Origin: Kribbella sp. VKM Ac-2568
Lineage (GTDB): Bacteria > Actinomycetota > Actinomycetes > Propionibacteriales > Kribbellaceae
Length of the DNA stretch: 64,000 nt
Direction: 5' to 3'
Assembly (NCBI RefSeq): GCF_004345365.1
Contig: NZ_SLVF01000022.1
Location: forward strand, 43,225-107,224
A program made the translations under genes and the position numbers. The notes under the pieces are model-generated. The model was not told the origin of the DNA. It ran no database searches and was given only the letters and a program-made list of their open reading frames with translations. Shown here in pieces: positions 16,243 through 24,651 of this stretch; positions within the stretch are counted from its first letter, which is position 1, and each line of letters begins with the position of its first letter.

Positions 16243-16431
16243 TCACGACTCCCCGCCGAGCGCATCGAGCAGGCGGTCCCGGCTCAGGCCGAGTTCGAAC
16301 AGCAACTCGGCGTCCGTGGCGTTGTCCGGGTTGATCCGATCGGGCAGTCGGCCGGCCACCGACTCGGCGATGTCGGGACCGAACGCACGGCGAATGACTC
16401 CGAGCGCCTCAGACTTCGTGTAAACGGCCAT
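16243..16431 (-). CDS. Small conserved-looking hypothetical protein
   Basis: 62 residues, helical and acidic, starting MAVYTKSEALGVIRRAFGPD, with AAGGAAGG at good spacing before the ATG. The stretch DRINPDNATDAELLFELGLS resembles a short helical adaptor-like segment. It lies upstream of the HD-domain gene in the same orientation. Function unknown. Confidence 0.65.
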   Translation of the reverse strand: MAVYTKSEALGVIRRAFGPDIAESVAGRLPDRINPDNATDAELLFELGLSRDRLLDALGGES

Positions 16432-16487
16432 GATTGCCTTCCTTTCAAGAGGATGTTGGGTCCGAGGTGAGGGGGCGCGCTACTTGG

Positions 16488-16654
16488 TCAGAAATGCCAG
16501 CTGCCCTGCATGACCAGGACCGGTACGTCGATCTTCGGCAGGTCAGCCCGGAAGTCGGTGTGCCAGGTGGCCACGCAGTCGATCGCCCCAACGGGTGACG
16601 CAGCGACAGCGGTGTTCCGGTGGCGTTCTCCAGTCCGACGGTGCCGTAGGGCAT
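16488..16654 (-). pseudogene. Internally deleted alpha/beta-hydrolase (non-haem haloperoxidase) remnant
   Basis: The start is intact: GGAGAGGAAAG precedes an ATG at 16654, and the first residues MPYGTVGLENATGTPLS match the N-terminus of non-haem chloroperoxidases. About 17 residues later the frame jumps to GAIDCVATWHTDFRADLPKI and DVPVLVMQGSWHF, a match in another frame to the region near the C-terminal third of the same family, ending in a stop at 16488. The nucleophile elbow, roughly 170 residues of core, and the C-terminus with the catalytic His are missing. Read straight through, the first frame gives a meaningless 69-residue peptide. This is a decayed gene. Confidence 0.75.
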
Positions 16655-17000
16655 GGCTGCTTTCCTCTCCCTGCCAGCGATCGTGAGAAGTGTGACCAGC
16701 GTGCCGCCGTCTGCTGTACGTTCGTATCCGTGAGTCCCGGGGTGATTTCGGTGTCTACCCCGGGATCAGGTCCCGATGATCCCCAGCGGCCCATTGCTGA
16801 CACGGAGCTTCCGGGCAAGACTTGAAGGCAGCCGTCAAGGGCCCGACCGACGGTGGCAAATGCATTAGCGAGCGCAGCGGTACTGCTCTTGCCGTCGCGC
16901 CGTGCAGGTGGCGAACGGAGGCCGAGATGGCCAGCGAACCGGCGATCAGACTCGTGGACGACGTCGACGGAACGACCCGACACGCAAGCAAAGTCGACTG

Positions 17001-19754
17001 TTGAGCACCATCGCGCCTCTCTTGCGCGGACGGCAGGCCGAGTGCCGGCAGCTCGAGCTGCTGGTCGACGCCGCCCGCCACGGTAGGAGCCAGGCCTTGG
17101 TGATCTCCGGTGAGGCCGGGATCGGCAAGTCGGCGTTGCTGGACTACCTGGTGGCCGAGGCCTCCGGCTGCCGCGTGATCCGGGTGGTCGGCGTACAGGT
17201 CGAAGCGGAACTCGCTTTCGCTGGGCTGCACCAGCTGTGTTCGCCGCTGCTGGACCAGCTCGACCGTCTCCCCGCGCCGCAGCGTGAGGCGCTTGGCACG
17301 GCCCTCGGCTTGCAGAACGGCCTCGCGCCGGACAGATTCCTGGTGGGGCTGGCGGTGTTGAGCCTGATGGCTTCCGCCGCGGCTGAGCGTCCTCTGCTGT
17401 GTGTGGCTGACGACGCGCAGTGGCTGGATCGGACCTCCGCGGAAACTCTTGCCTTCGTCGGGCGTCGGTTGGTGGCGGAGTCGGTCGGGTTGGTGTTCGC
17501 GATGCGGGACCCGGCTGACGAGCAGGCGTTTGCCGGGCTGCCGCAACTGGTCCTGGGCGGCCTACCTCCCCAGGACGCGCGAGAACTGCTGGCTGCGGTG
17601 GTTCCTGGAGCGTTGGACGAGCGGGTGCGCGACCGCATCGTCGCCGAGACCCGCGGAAACCCGCTGGCCTTGCTGGAGCTACCTCGAGAGCTGATCTCGG
17701 CCGAGCTGACGGGTGGGTTTCGCCTGCCGGGCGCCCAGGGCCTCTCGGACCGGATCGAGGACGGCTTCCAGCGTCGACTGGCGCCGCTGCCGCCCGACAC
17801 ACGCCGGCTGCTGCTGGTCGCAGGTGCGGATCCGACCGGCGACCCGGCGCTGATCTACCGCGCTGCGTCGCGGCTCGGCATCGATGTCGACGGGCACGAT
17901 CTCACCGCGTTCGCGGGACTGCTGCACTGGGGCACGCAGGTGACCTTCCACCATCCACTCGCCCGTTCGGCTGTCTATCGAGCGGCCTCGCCCGACGAGC
18001 GCCGGGAAGCACACCGTGCGCTCGCCGAAGCCACCGATCCGGTCCACGACGCCGACCGTCGCGCGTGGCATCTCGCCCACGCGACTGAGGGGCCTGACGA
18101 AGACGTCGCCGCCGAACTGGAACGCTCGGCAAGGCGGGCACGGGCCCGGGGCGGACTCGCCGCGGCCGCTGCCTTCCTCGAACGAGCGACGCAACTCACC
18201 CCGGGCCGCGCGCGACAGGCGCACCGCGCGCTAGCAGCCGCCCGAGCCAAGCTCCAGATCGGTGCGGTCGAATCGACGCTGGCTATGCTCTCTGTAGCCG
18301 AGGAGGGGCCGCTCGACGACCTCCAGCGGGCGCATATCGAATTGCTGCGGGCAGAAGCCGCCTTCGCCTCGAATCGCGGTTCTGAGGCCCCCTCGCTGTT
18401 ACTTGCCGCCGCACGCCGACTCGAATCGCTGGACGGCAAACTCGCTCGTGATACCTATCTGGACGCGCTTTCCGCCGCCATGTTCGCCGGGCGCCTGGCT
18501 GATCGCACGGGTGTCGGTGTGGTGGAGGTCGCGCGGGCGGCACGGCGGACACCCCGCTCGCGTGAGCCGGACAATGGTGAACTGCTCCTTGAAGCGCTCT
18601 CTACGCGCTTCACCGACGGGTACGCGGCCGCGGCTCCACTGGCAAAGCGAGCGCTGCGGGCGTGCTGCAGTACCGAGATCACCGCGGAGGAGGGACTTCG
18701 CTGGCTTTGGCTGGCCGAAGCCATCGCGGCGGACCTGTGGGACGACCAGAGCTGGGAGGTCCTGACCAGCCGCCATCTCAGGCTGGCGCGGGAGTCGGGC
18801 GCACTTGGCGAACTTGTCCTCGCGCTCAACTCGCGCATCGTCCTTGAGTTGTTCGCCGGCCACTTCAGGGCAGCGGGGACCCTCACCGACGAAGCATGCG
18901 TCGTCACTGAGACGATCGCCGGCAGCATCGTCCCCTATGGCGCCGTCTGGCTCGCCGCCTGGCATGGCCGCGAAGACGAAGCAGTCCGGCTGATCAGAAC
19001 CGCGGCCGCCGAGGCTCTGGCCCGCGGCGAGGGAATAGGCCTGACGGTCACGCAAGCTGCCGGCGCCATGCTCGCCAACGGTCTCGGGCACCACGAACGC
19101 GCAATGGACGAAGGCCGACTGGCCAGCGAGTCGCCACGGGAGCTAGCTGCACCCAATTGGGGACTTGCCGAGTTGGTCGAGGCGGCCGCCCGTGTCGGTA
19201 ACGGCAAGCTCGCTGCCGAGGCCTTCGCGCGCCTCTCGGAGATGACGACTGCAAGTGGCACCGAGTGGGCGATGGGGCTCGACGCCCGGGCACGCGCATT
19301 ACTCAGCGACGACGACAGCGCCGAGCCGCTCTACCGCGAGGCAATCGATCGGCTCAGCCGCACGCGGGTAAGCGCCGAGCTGGCCAGGGCCAGGCTGCTG
19401 TACGGCGAGTGGCTGCGTCGCCGTGGTCGCAGCTTGGACGCGCGCGAACAGTTGCGTGAGGCGTACGAGATGTTCACCGCGATGGAAGCCGAGGCGTTTT
19501 CCGAGCGCGCGCACCGCGAACTCGTGGCCACGGGGGAGAAAGCCCGCAAGCGCACCGTGACCACCACCGATCAGCTCACGGCCCGGGAGGCTCAGGTCGC
19601 TCGGCTGGCGCGGGACGGTCTGTCGAATCCCGAGATCGGCACGCGTCTGTTCCTGAGTCCGCGCACCGTCGAGTATCACCTGGGAAACGTCTTCGCCAAG
19701 CTCGGCATCACCTCGCGCCACGAGCTCGGCAACGTGCCCAGTAGCGTCCGATAA
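17001..19754 (+). CDS. Large LuxR-type (LAL) transcriptional regulator with AAA ATPase domain
   Basis: About 917 residues. The order is: AAA/STAND ATPase (Walker A GEAGIGKS close to the N-terminus, Walker B LLCVADDAQWLD), a long helical repeat region resembling tetratricopeptide repeats, and a C-terminal LuxR helix-turn-helix (LTAREAQVARLARDGLSNPE, ending near ITSRHELG). LAL regulators activate catabolic or secondary-metabolite genes in response to a ligand. The start is uncertain: alignment with the paralogue at 21867-24608 favours a TTG near 17001 (or 17022), but the frame is open to a GTG at 16902, and no good ribosome-binding site is visible. Confidence 0.88.
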   Translation: MSTIAPLLRGRQAECRQLELLVDAARHGRSQALVISGEAGIGKSALLDYLVAEASGCRVIRVVGVQVEAELAFAGLHQLCSPLLDQLDRLPAPQREALGTALGLQNGLAPDRFLVGLAVLSLMASAAAERPLLCVADDAQWLDRTSAETLAFVGRRLVAESVGLVFAMRDPADEQAFAGLPQLVLGGLPPQDARELLAAVVPGALDERVRDRIVAETRGNPLALLELPRELISAELTGGFRLPGAQGLSDRIEDGFQRRLAPLPPDTRRLLLVAGADPTGDPALIYRAASRLGIDVDGHDLTAFAGLLHWGTQVTFHHPLARSAVYRAASPDERREAHRALAEATDPVHDADRRAWHLAHATEGPDEDVAAELERSARRARARGGLAAAAAFLERATQLTPGRARQAHRALAAARAKLQIGAVESTLAMLSVAEEGPLDDLQRAHIELLRAEAAFASNRGSEAPSLLLAAARRLESLDGKLARDTYLDALSAAMFAGRLADRTGVGVVEVARAARRTPRSREPDNGELLLEALSTRFTDGYAAAAPLAKRALRACCSTEITAEEGLRWLWLAEAIAADLWDDQSWEVLTSRHLRLARESGALGELVLALNSRIVLELFAGHFRAAGTLTDEACVVTETIAGSIVPYGAVWLAAWHGREDEAVRLIRTAAAEALARGEGIGLTVTQAAGAMLANGLGHHERAMDEGRLASESPRELAAPNWGLAELVEAAARVGNGKLAAEAFARLSEMTTASGTEWAMGLDARARALLSDDDSAEPLYREAIDRLSRTRVSAELARARLLYGEWLRRRGRSLDAREQLREAYEMFTAMEAEAFSERAHRELVATGEKARKRTVTTTDQLTAREAQVARLARDGLSNPEIGTRLFLSPRTVEYHLGNVFAKLGITSRHELGNVPSSVR

Positions 19755-19792
19755 CGACCGGCACCCATACCCGCTAGGCGCCGGGTGCGGAC

Positions 19793-20227
19793 CTAGTCGA
19801 GGTCGATGCGGACCGTTAGCGGGTTCGTGCTCATGACGTGGGAGGCGCTCAGGCAGAGCCGGCGCCAGCCGTTGTCCCGACCGAGCTCTCGCCGTCGCTC
19901 GCCCGGGTCGTCGCGGTCGACGATGTGAGCCGTCCCGGTCATCCACCTGCCGCCGGCGCTGAAGCGGACTCGCACCCGGGGGTCACTTTCGATATTCCGA
20001 ACGTAGTCGGTGCGCCGCCCGTGCTGGGCGATCAGCCAGAACGTGGTGCCTTCCAGTCCGTTACAGATCGGCGTGCGATGCGGCTGCCCTGTGTGTCGCC
20101 CGATCGTTTCGAGATGGGCGTCGCCAGGCGGTGCCAGTCCCAGCCACCACACCAGGCGCACGGGAGGGTCGACGACGAGGCGCTGAAACAGCCGTACAGC
20201 GTGATACTTCCGATCGGACCCGATCAT
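19793..20227 (-). CDS. Nitroreductase-family deazaflavin (F420)-dependent oxidoreductase
   Basis: 144 residues of the Ddn/pyridoxamine-oxidase-like split-barrel family: LETIGRHTGQPHRTPICNG, FWLIAQHGRRTDYVRNIESD and PRVRVRFSAG are the family hallmarks. These proteins bind F420 or flavin and reduce nitro compounds or quinones. I choose the ATG at 20227, which has GGGGA upstream and overlaps the stop of an 11-codon leader frame (20224-20259); a GTG at 20266 would extend the protein by 13 residues but has the purine-rich site directly abutting it. It lies downstream of an NDH-2-like flavoprotein on the same strand, which may share the transcript. Confidence 0.85.
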   Translation of the reverse strand: MIGSDRKYHAVRLFQRLVVDPPVRLVWWLGLAPPGDAHLETIGRHTGQPHRTPICNGLEGTTFWLIAQHGRRTDYVRNIESDPRVRVRFSAGGRWMTGTAHIVDRDDPGERRRELGRDNGWRRLCLSASHVMSTNPLTVRIDLD

Positions 20228-20259
20228 GTTGTCCCCGTGACAACTCGGTAGGTGGACAT
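20224..20259 (-). CDS. Possible 11-residue leader peptide upstream of the deazaflavin-type oxidoreductase
   Basis: ATG at 20259 with AAAGGGG six bases upstream encodes MSTYRVVTGTT, and its stop overlaps the oxidoreductase ATG (ATGA). Inside the leader lies the inverted repeat GTTGTC-acggg-GACAAC (20228-20244), which would occlude the downstream start region if it folded. This arrangement suits translational coupling or a small attenuator. It could also be coincidence in a high-GC genome. Confidence 0.35.
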   Translation of the reverse strand: MSTYRVVTGTT

Positions 20260-20327
20260 GTGACACCCCTTTCGTCTCTGTGAGTGGACTGCTCTACCGC
20301 AGGTGTAGAGCGAAGGCTGCACCGGCC

Positions 20328-21647
20328 CTAAGCCACTTGCGGCCTCTCGACAACCGTGCGGGATCCGAGCGGACTGGTGCACTCCAGCCGCACCCGGTCC
20401 GCGCTGACCAGACCGAGCTGTACCGCTCGCGGAGGCATCATCGCGTTGATGGCCCAGTCTGCCGCGGTGCGGGTCCGGTTGCCGGGGAGCGAGAGGAGGT
20501 GGTAGCCGCGAGTGACGGTCTTGGCGGCGAGGCCGGACAGGGGTATGTGCAGCGGATTGGCGGCTGCCTTGCGGCCCCCGAGATCGACCAGGAAGCCGAG
20601 GTCGTGATGCTGATAGGGCTCGAGGTCGTGCCCCGTCAGCGAGGCCGCGACGTTGCGGGCCACGAGCTTGCCCTGCCGCTGGGCGTGCTGCGCGGTCATG
20701 CCGGTGATCGAGCCCGGATGCGTGAGATCGGGAACCGCCGCGCAATCCCCACAGGCGAACACGTGCGCGCGGCCGCGCACCACGAGCGTCTCGTGCACCT
20801 CGACCCGCCCATGGTCCGTCGGCAACGACAGCGCGTCGACGAGTGGGTCCGGGCGCACGCCGACACACCAGATCAGCGATCGGGTGGCGATCTCCTCACC
20901 GGTTGTCATCCGCAGACATTCCGGCCCCGCGTAGTCGACGGACTGCCCCACGCAGACCTCGACCCCACGCCGGCGCAGTACCCGCTCGGCTGTCGTCGAC
21001 ATCCGCGGGCTGAGTCCTGGAAGGAGCCGCTCGGCGAGGTCGGCCAGCAGCCATCGCACCCGCTGGTTCCGCAGGGCCGGGAGCTGACGAACCAGCCGTG
21101 CTGTGAACAACTGGCCCTGCGCGGCGACTTCGGTGCCGGTGTAGCCGGCTCCGACGACGACGAACGTGCACCTCGCCTCACGTTCGTCACGGTCGTCGGT
21201 CGAGGCCGCGAGCTCCAGTTGCCGGGTGATGTGGTCGCGCAGATACAACGCCTCGGAGATGCCACGGAACCCGTGCGCGTACTCGGCGACGCCGGGAATC
21301 GGGAGCAGCTTGTTCACGCTCCCCGCGGCCAGCACCAGACGATCGAACTCCATGGCGCTGCGCCGCCCCTCGGGGCTGACCCATTCGACCCGGTGCCCGT
21401 CGATGTCGATGTGCGAGACGGTGCCGAGCACCAACTTGACCTTTGGGAGGCGGTCCGGCAGGGACACGCAGATACGGCGGGGCTCGAGGATCCCGGCACC
21501 TACCTCGGGCAGCAAGGGAACGTAGAGGAAGTAGTCGGTCGGGTTGATCAACACGATCTCGGCGCCGGGCGCGTACTTCTGCAGACCCCTGGCCGCGTGG
21601 AAGCCCGCGAATCCGGCTCCTACGATCACTACACGTGGAACGCTCAT
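20328..21647 (-). CDS. NDH-2-like NAD(P)/FAD-dependent oxidoreductase
   Basis: 439 residues. An FAD-binding Rossmann motif (VVIVGAGFAGFHAARGL) sits at the N-terminus, a second dinucleotide fold (FVVVGAGYTGTEVAAQ) is in the middle, and the FAD-contacting HVFACGDCAAVPD motif occurs near residue 310. The pattern, length and C-terminal region (HLLSLPGNRTRTAADW, a membrane-associating segment) match type II NADH dehydrogenases, which pass electrons from NADH to quinone without pumping protons. It sits between two LAL regulators. Other disulfide-reductase-like roles are possible, but there is no CxxxxC redox motif. Confidence 0.88.
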   Translation of the reverse strand: MSVPRVVIVGAGFAGFHAARGLQKYAPGAEIVLINPTDYFLYVPLLPEVGAGILEPRRICVSLPDRLPKVKLVLGTVSHIDIDGHRVEWVSPEGRRSAMEFDRLVLAAGSVNKLLPIPGVAEYAHGFRGISEALYLRDHITRQLELAASTDDRDEREARCTFVVVGAGYTGTEVAAQGQLFTARLVRQLPALRNQRVRWLLADLAERLLPGLSPRMSTTAERVLRRRGVEVCVGQSVDYAGPECLRMTTGEEIATRSLIWCVGVRPDPLVDALSLPTDHGRVEVHETLVVRGRAHVFACGDCAAVPDLTHPGSITGMTAQHAQRQGKLVARNVAASLTGHDLEPYQHHDLGFLVDLGGRKAAANPLHIPLSGLAAKTVTRGYHLLSLPGNRTRTAADWAINAMMPPRAVQLGLVSADRVRLECTSPLGSRTVVERPQVA

Positions 21648-21866
21648 AGCTGGTCAGGGGCGCCGGTACTGAGAGGAGCCCGGTCGCCCCGTCCTCCTGT
21701 CCGTTCGTTCGTGGACGTTTCCGTTCGGATCAGCGTGCCGTTGGACGGTGATGCATCGCATCCGGGAGGCACGGGGCCGGCTCACCAGGCTTTCGCACCG
21801 GGGGCCGTTTGAAGAACGTGGCTTGGGCATCTTGGCTCCGGAATCGAACGGGGTTACGTTTCGAAG

Positions 21867-24608
21867 ATGTTGGTTGATCGGCGTAGCGAGTGCCGGCACG
21901 TCGACGAGCTCCTCGCCGACGTCCGACGAGGCATCAGCCAGTCCCTGGTGATCTCCGGTGACGCCGGGATCGGCAAGTCGGCGTTGCTGGAGTACCTGGT
22001 GGCCGAGGCTTCCGGCTGCCGGGTGATCCGGGTGGCCGGCGTACAGGCGGAGGCGGAGCTGGCCTTCGCCGGCTTGCATCAGCTGTGTTCGCCGCTGCTG
22101 GATCGGCTGGACCGCGTTCCCGCGCCACAGCATGATGCGCTCGGCACGGCTTTCGGTCTACGGGCAGGCCCGGCTCCGGACCGCTTTCTGGTCGGGCTGG
22201 CCGCGTTGAGTCTGCTGGCTGTCGCCGCTGCCGAGCGTCCCCTGGTGTGTGTTGTCGACGACGCCCAATGGCTCGATCAGATGTCCGCGGAGACTCTTGG
22301 GTTCGTAAGTCGTCGGCTGGTGGCGGAGTCGGTCGCGCTGGTGTTCGCGGCGCGCGATCCGGTCGATGAGCGGGCGCTCGCGGGGCTCCCAAGGCTCGTT
22401 GTCGGCGGCCTACCTCCCGAGGACGCCCGAGAACTGCTGGCCGCGGTGATTCCTGGAGCGTTGGACGAGCGGGTGCGCGACCGCATCGTCGCGGAGACAC
22501 GCGGAAACCCGCTGGCCTTGCTGGAGCTGCCGCACGAGTTGGGCTACGCCGAACTCGCCGGTGGTTTCGGCCTGCTGGACGCCAAGAACCTCGCGGGCCG
22601 GATCGAGGACAGCTTCCGGCGTCGGCTCGCGCCACTGTCGCCTGATCTGCGTCGGCTGCTCCTGGTCGCCGCGGTTGAGCCTGCGGGGGAACGGGCGCTC
22701 GTGGATCGCGCGGCGCAGCGGCTCGGCATCGCCGTCGACGCGGTGGACCCCGCGGAGTTCGCGGGCCTGCTGCAGACCGGAGATCGGATCACCTTCCGGC
22801 ATCCGCTGGTGCGCTCGGCCATCTACCGAGAAGCGACCTCGGAGGAACGCCGGGAGGCGCATCGTGCGCTCGCTGAGGTCACCGATCCCGCGAGCGACGC
22901 CGATCGCCGCGCGTGGCACCTCGCCCACGCAGCAAGCGGTCCGGACGAGGAGGTGGCCGGGGAGTTGGAGCGCTCGGCCGGCCGGGCTCGGGACAGAGGC
23001 GGTCTGGCTGCGGCGGCCGCGTTCCTCGAGCGTGCAGCGAAGCTGACACTCGACCCGGAGCATCGGGCTGGACGGGCGGTCGCCGCCGCGCAGGCCAAGC
23101 TCCAGGCGGGCGCGTTCGATGCGGCAGTGGACCTGCTGGCCATGGCCGAAGTCGGCCCCCTGGGCGAACTCGAACAGGCCCAGGTGGAGATGTTGCGGGC
23201 CCAGCTTGCGTTCGTCACGAGCCGGGGCCGAGACGCGCCGCCGCTGCTGTTGAAGGCGGCCAAGCGGCTCGAGCCGATCGACGCTGATCTTTGCCGGGCG
23301 ACCTACTTGGACGGGCTGACCGCCGCCATGTTCGTGGGCGCCCTGGCCAGTCCGGGTGGGGGCACGTTGGATGTAGCCCGCGCTGCCGGTACCGCGCCGC
23401 GCCCGCCGCACGGCGTGCGGGCGCCGGACCTTCTCCTGGACGGACTGGCGGCGAACTTCAACCAGGGATATGCGGCGGGAGTGCCCTTCTTGCGGGAGGC
23501 TCTGGCGGTCTTCGGCAAGGGAATGTCCGCGGATGAGGAGCTGCGCTGGTTGTGGCTGGGGACCGAGGCGGCCTTGCATCTGTGGGACGACGAGGCGTGG
23601 CACGCACTCTCCTCTCGGTACGTCGAGCTTGCGCGCGCGAGTGGCGCGTTGAGTGAACTTCCGCTCGCACTCAGCACGCGCGCCTACATGCTGCTGTTCG
23701 CCGGCGACCTGACTGCCGCGACGTCGCTGGTCGCCGAGGGACAGGCGGTAACCGAGGCGACGGGCAGCAACCTCGCGCCGTACAGCGCCATGGCTCTCGC
23801 CGCGTTCTGCGGAAGGCAGGCCGAGACAGCGGCCCTGATCGAGGACACCATCAGGGACGTGACCCGCCGAGGCGAAGGCATCGGGATAGCTGTCGCGCAC
23901 TGGACCAACGCAGTCCTCTACAACGGCCTCGGCAACTATCCTGAGGCGATGGCGGCCGCGGAGGAGGCCCTCCGGCACCAGCAGTACCCCGATCTGCGGT
24001 ACCCCGGCGTGGCGAACTGGGCCGCCACCGAGTTGATCGAGGCAGCCGCCCGCAGCGGGCGGCGGCAGACCGCCGCCGAAGCCTTCGAGTGGATCGCCGC
24101 GATGACCGGAGCCAGTCGCACCGAGTGGGCGCTAGGCCTGGAGGCTCGGTGTCGCGCGTTGCTGAGTGAAGGTGACGACGCCGAGCCGCTGTATCGGGAG
24201 GCGATCGAGCGGCTGAGCCGTACGCGAGTGCGTGGGGAGCTGGCTCGGGCCACGTTGCTGTACGGCGAGTGGCTGCGTCGGCGGGGTCGCCGTGTCGATG
24301 CGCGGGACCAGTTGCGCGCGGCGCATGAAATCTTCACGTCGACGGGTGCTGAGGCGTTCGCCGAGCGGGCACGTCATGAGTTGGTGTCGACGGGCGAGAG
24401 AGCCCGGAAGCGGACGGTGACCACCACCGGTCACCTCACGGAGCGGGAGGCGCAGGTCGCTCGGCTGGCGCGTGACGGTCTGTCGAATCCCGAGATCGGC
24501 ACCCGGCTGTTCTTGAGTCCACGCACGGTGGAGTACCACCTGGGAAACGTCTTCGCCAAGCTCGGGATCAGTTCACGCCACGAGCTCGATCGTGCTTCCG
24601 GCGCCTGA
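21867..24608 (+). CDS. Large LuxR-type (LAL) transcriptional regulator, paralogue of the one at 17001
   Basis: 913 residues with the same order of domains: AAA ATPase (Walker A GDAGIGKS at residues 31-38, Walker B LVCVVDDAQWLD), a long helical repeat region, and the LuxR helix-turn-helix (LTEREAQVARLARDGLSNPE, ending ISSRHEL). Identity with the upstream paralogue is high along the whole length and is close to identical over the ATPase core and DNA-binding domain, even at the DNA level. The ATG start is short of a good ribosome-binding site. It probably recognises a similar DNA site but, through the more divergent middle region, a different signal. Confidence 0.9.
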   Translation: MLVDRRSECRHVDELLADVRRGISQSLVISGDAGIGKSALLEYLVAEASGCRVIRVAGVQAEAELAFAGLHQLCSPLLDRLDRVPAPQHDALGTAFGLRAGPAPDRFLVGLAALSLLAVAAAERPLVCVVDDAQWLDQMSAETLGFVSRRLVAESVALVFAARDPVDERALAGLPRLVVGGLPPEDARELLAAVIPGALDERVRDRIVAETRGNPLALLELPHELGYAELAGGFGLLDAKNLAGRIEDSFRRRLAPLSPDLRRLLLVAAVEPAGERALVDRAAQRLGIAVDAVDPAEFAGLLQTGDRITFRHPLVRSAIYREATSEERREAHRALAEVTDPASDADRRAWHLAHAASGPDEEVAGELERSAGRARDRGGLAAAAAFLERAAKLTLDPEHRAGRAVAAAQAKLQAGAFDAAVDLLAMAEVGPLGELEQAQVEMLRAQLAFVTSRGRDAPPLLLKAAKRLEPIDADLCRATYLDGLTAAMFVGALASPGGGTLDVARAAGTAPRPPHGVRAPDLLLDGLAANFNQGYAAGVPFLREALAVFGKGMSADEELRWLWLGTEAALHLWDDEAWHALSSRYVELARASGALSELPLALSTRAYMLLFAGDLTAATSLVAEGQAVTEATGSNLAPYSAMALAAFCGRQAETAALIEDTIRDVTRRGEGIGIAVAHWTNAVLYNGLGNYPEAMAAAEEALRHQQYPDLRYPGVANWAATELIEAAARSGRRQTAAEAFEWIAAMTGASRTEWALGLEARCRALLSEGDDAEPLYREAIERLSRTRVRGELARATLLYGEWLRRRGRRVDARDQLRAAHEIFTSTGAEAFAERARHELVSTGERARKRTVTTTGHLTEREAQVARLARDGLSNPEIGTRLFLSPRTVEYHLGNVFAKLGISSRHELDRASGA

Positions 24609-24620
24609 GGGACGGGCTCG

Positions 24621-24651
24621 CTCCACTCGTCAAGACTCTTGGCGAGTGGAG
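24621..24651. terminator. Bidirectional hairpin between converging genes
   Basis: CTCCACTCG (24621-24629) pairs with CGAGTGGAG (24643-24651) around a 13-base loop, between the stop of the LAL gene and the last codons of the phosphomannomutase gene. No U-tract follows on either side, as is common in high-GC actinobacteria. It probably separates the two convergent transcripts. Confidence 0.5.

Noticed and set aside
16445..16654. 69-residue frame as an intact small gene
   Set aside because: Only the first ~17 residues make sense; the remainder is out of frame with a recognisable hydrolase segment, so it is annotated as a pseudogene.
20280..21812. 510-residue open frame on the plus strand
   Set aside because: It is antisense to the NDH-2-like gene, whose reading frame carries clear FAD/NAD motifs; the plus-strand translation has no domain and reflects high-GC codon bias.
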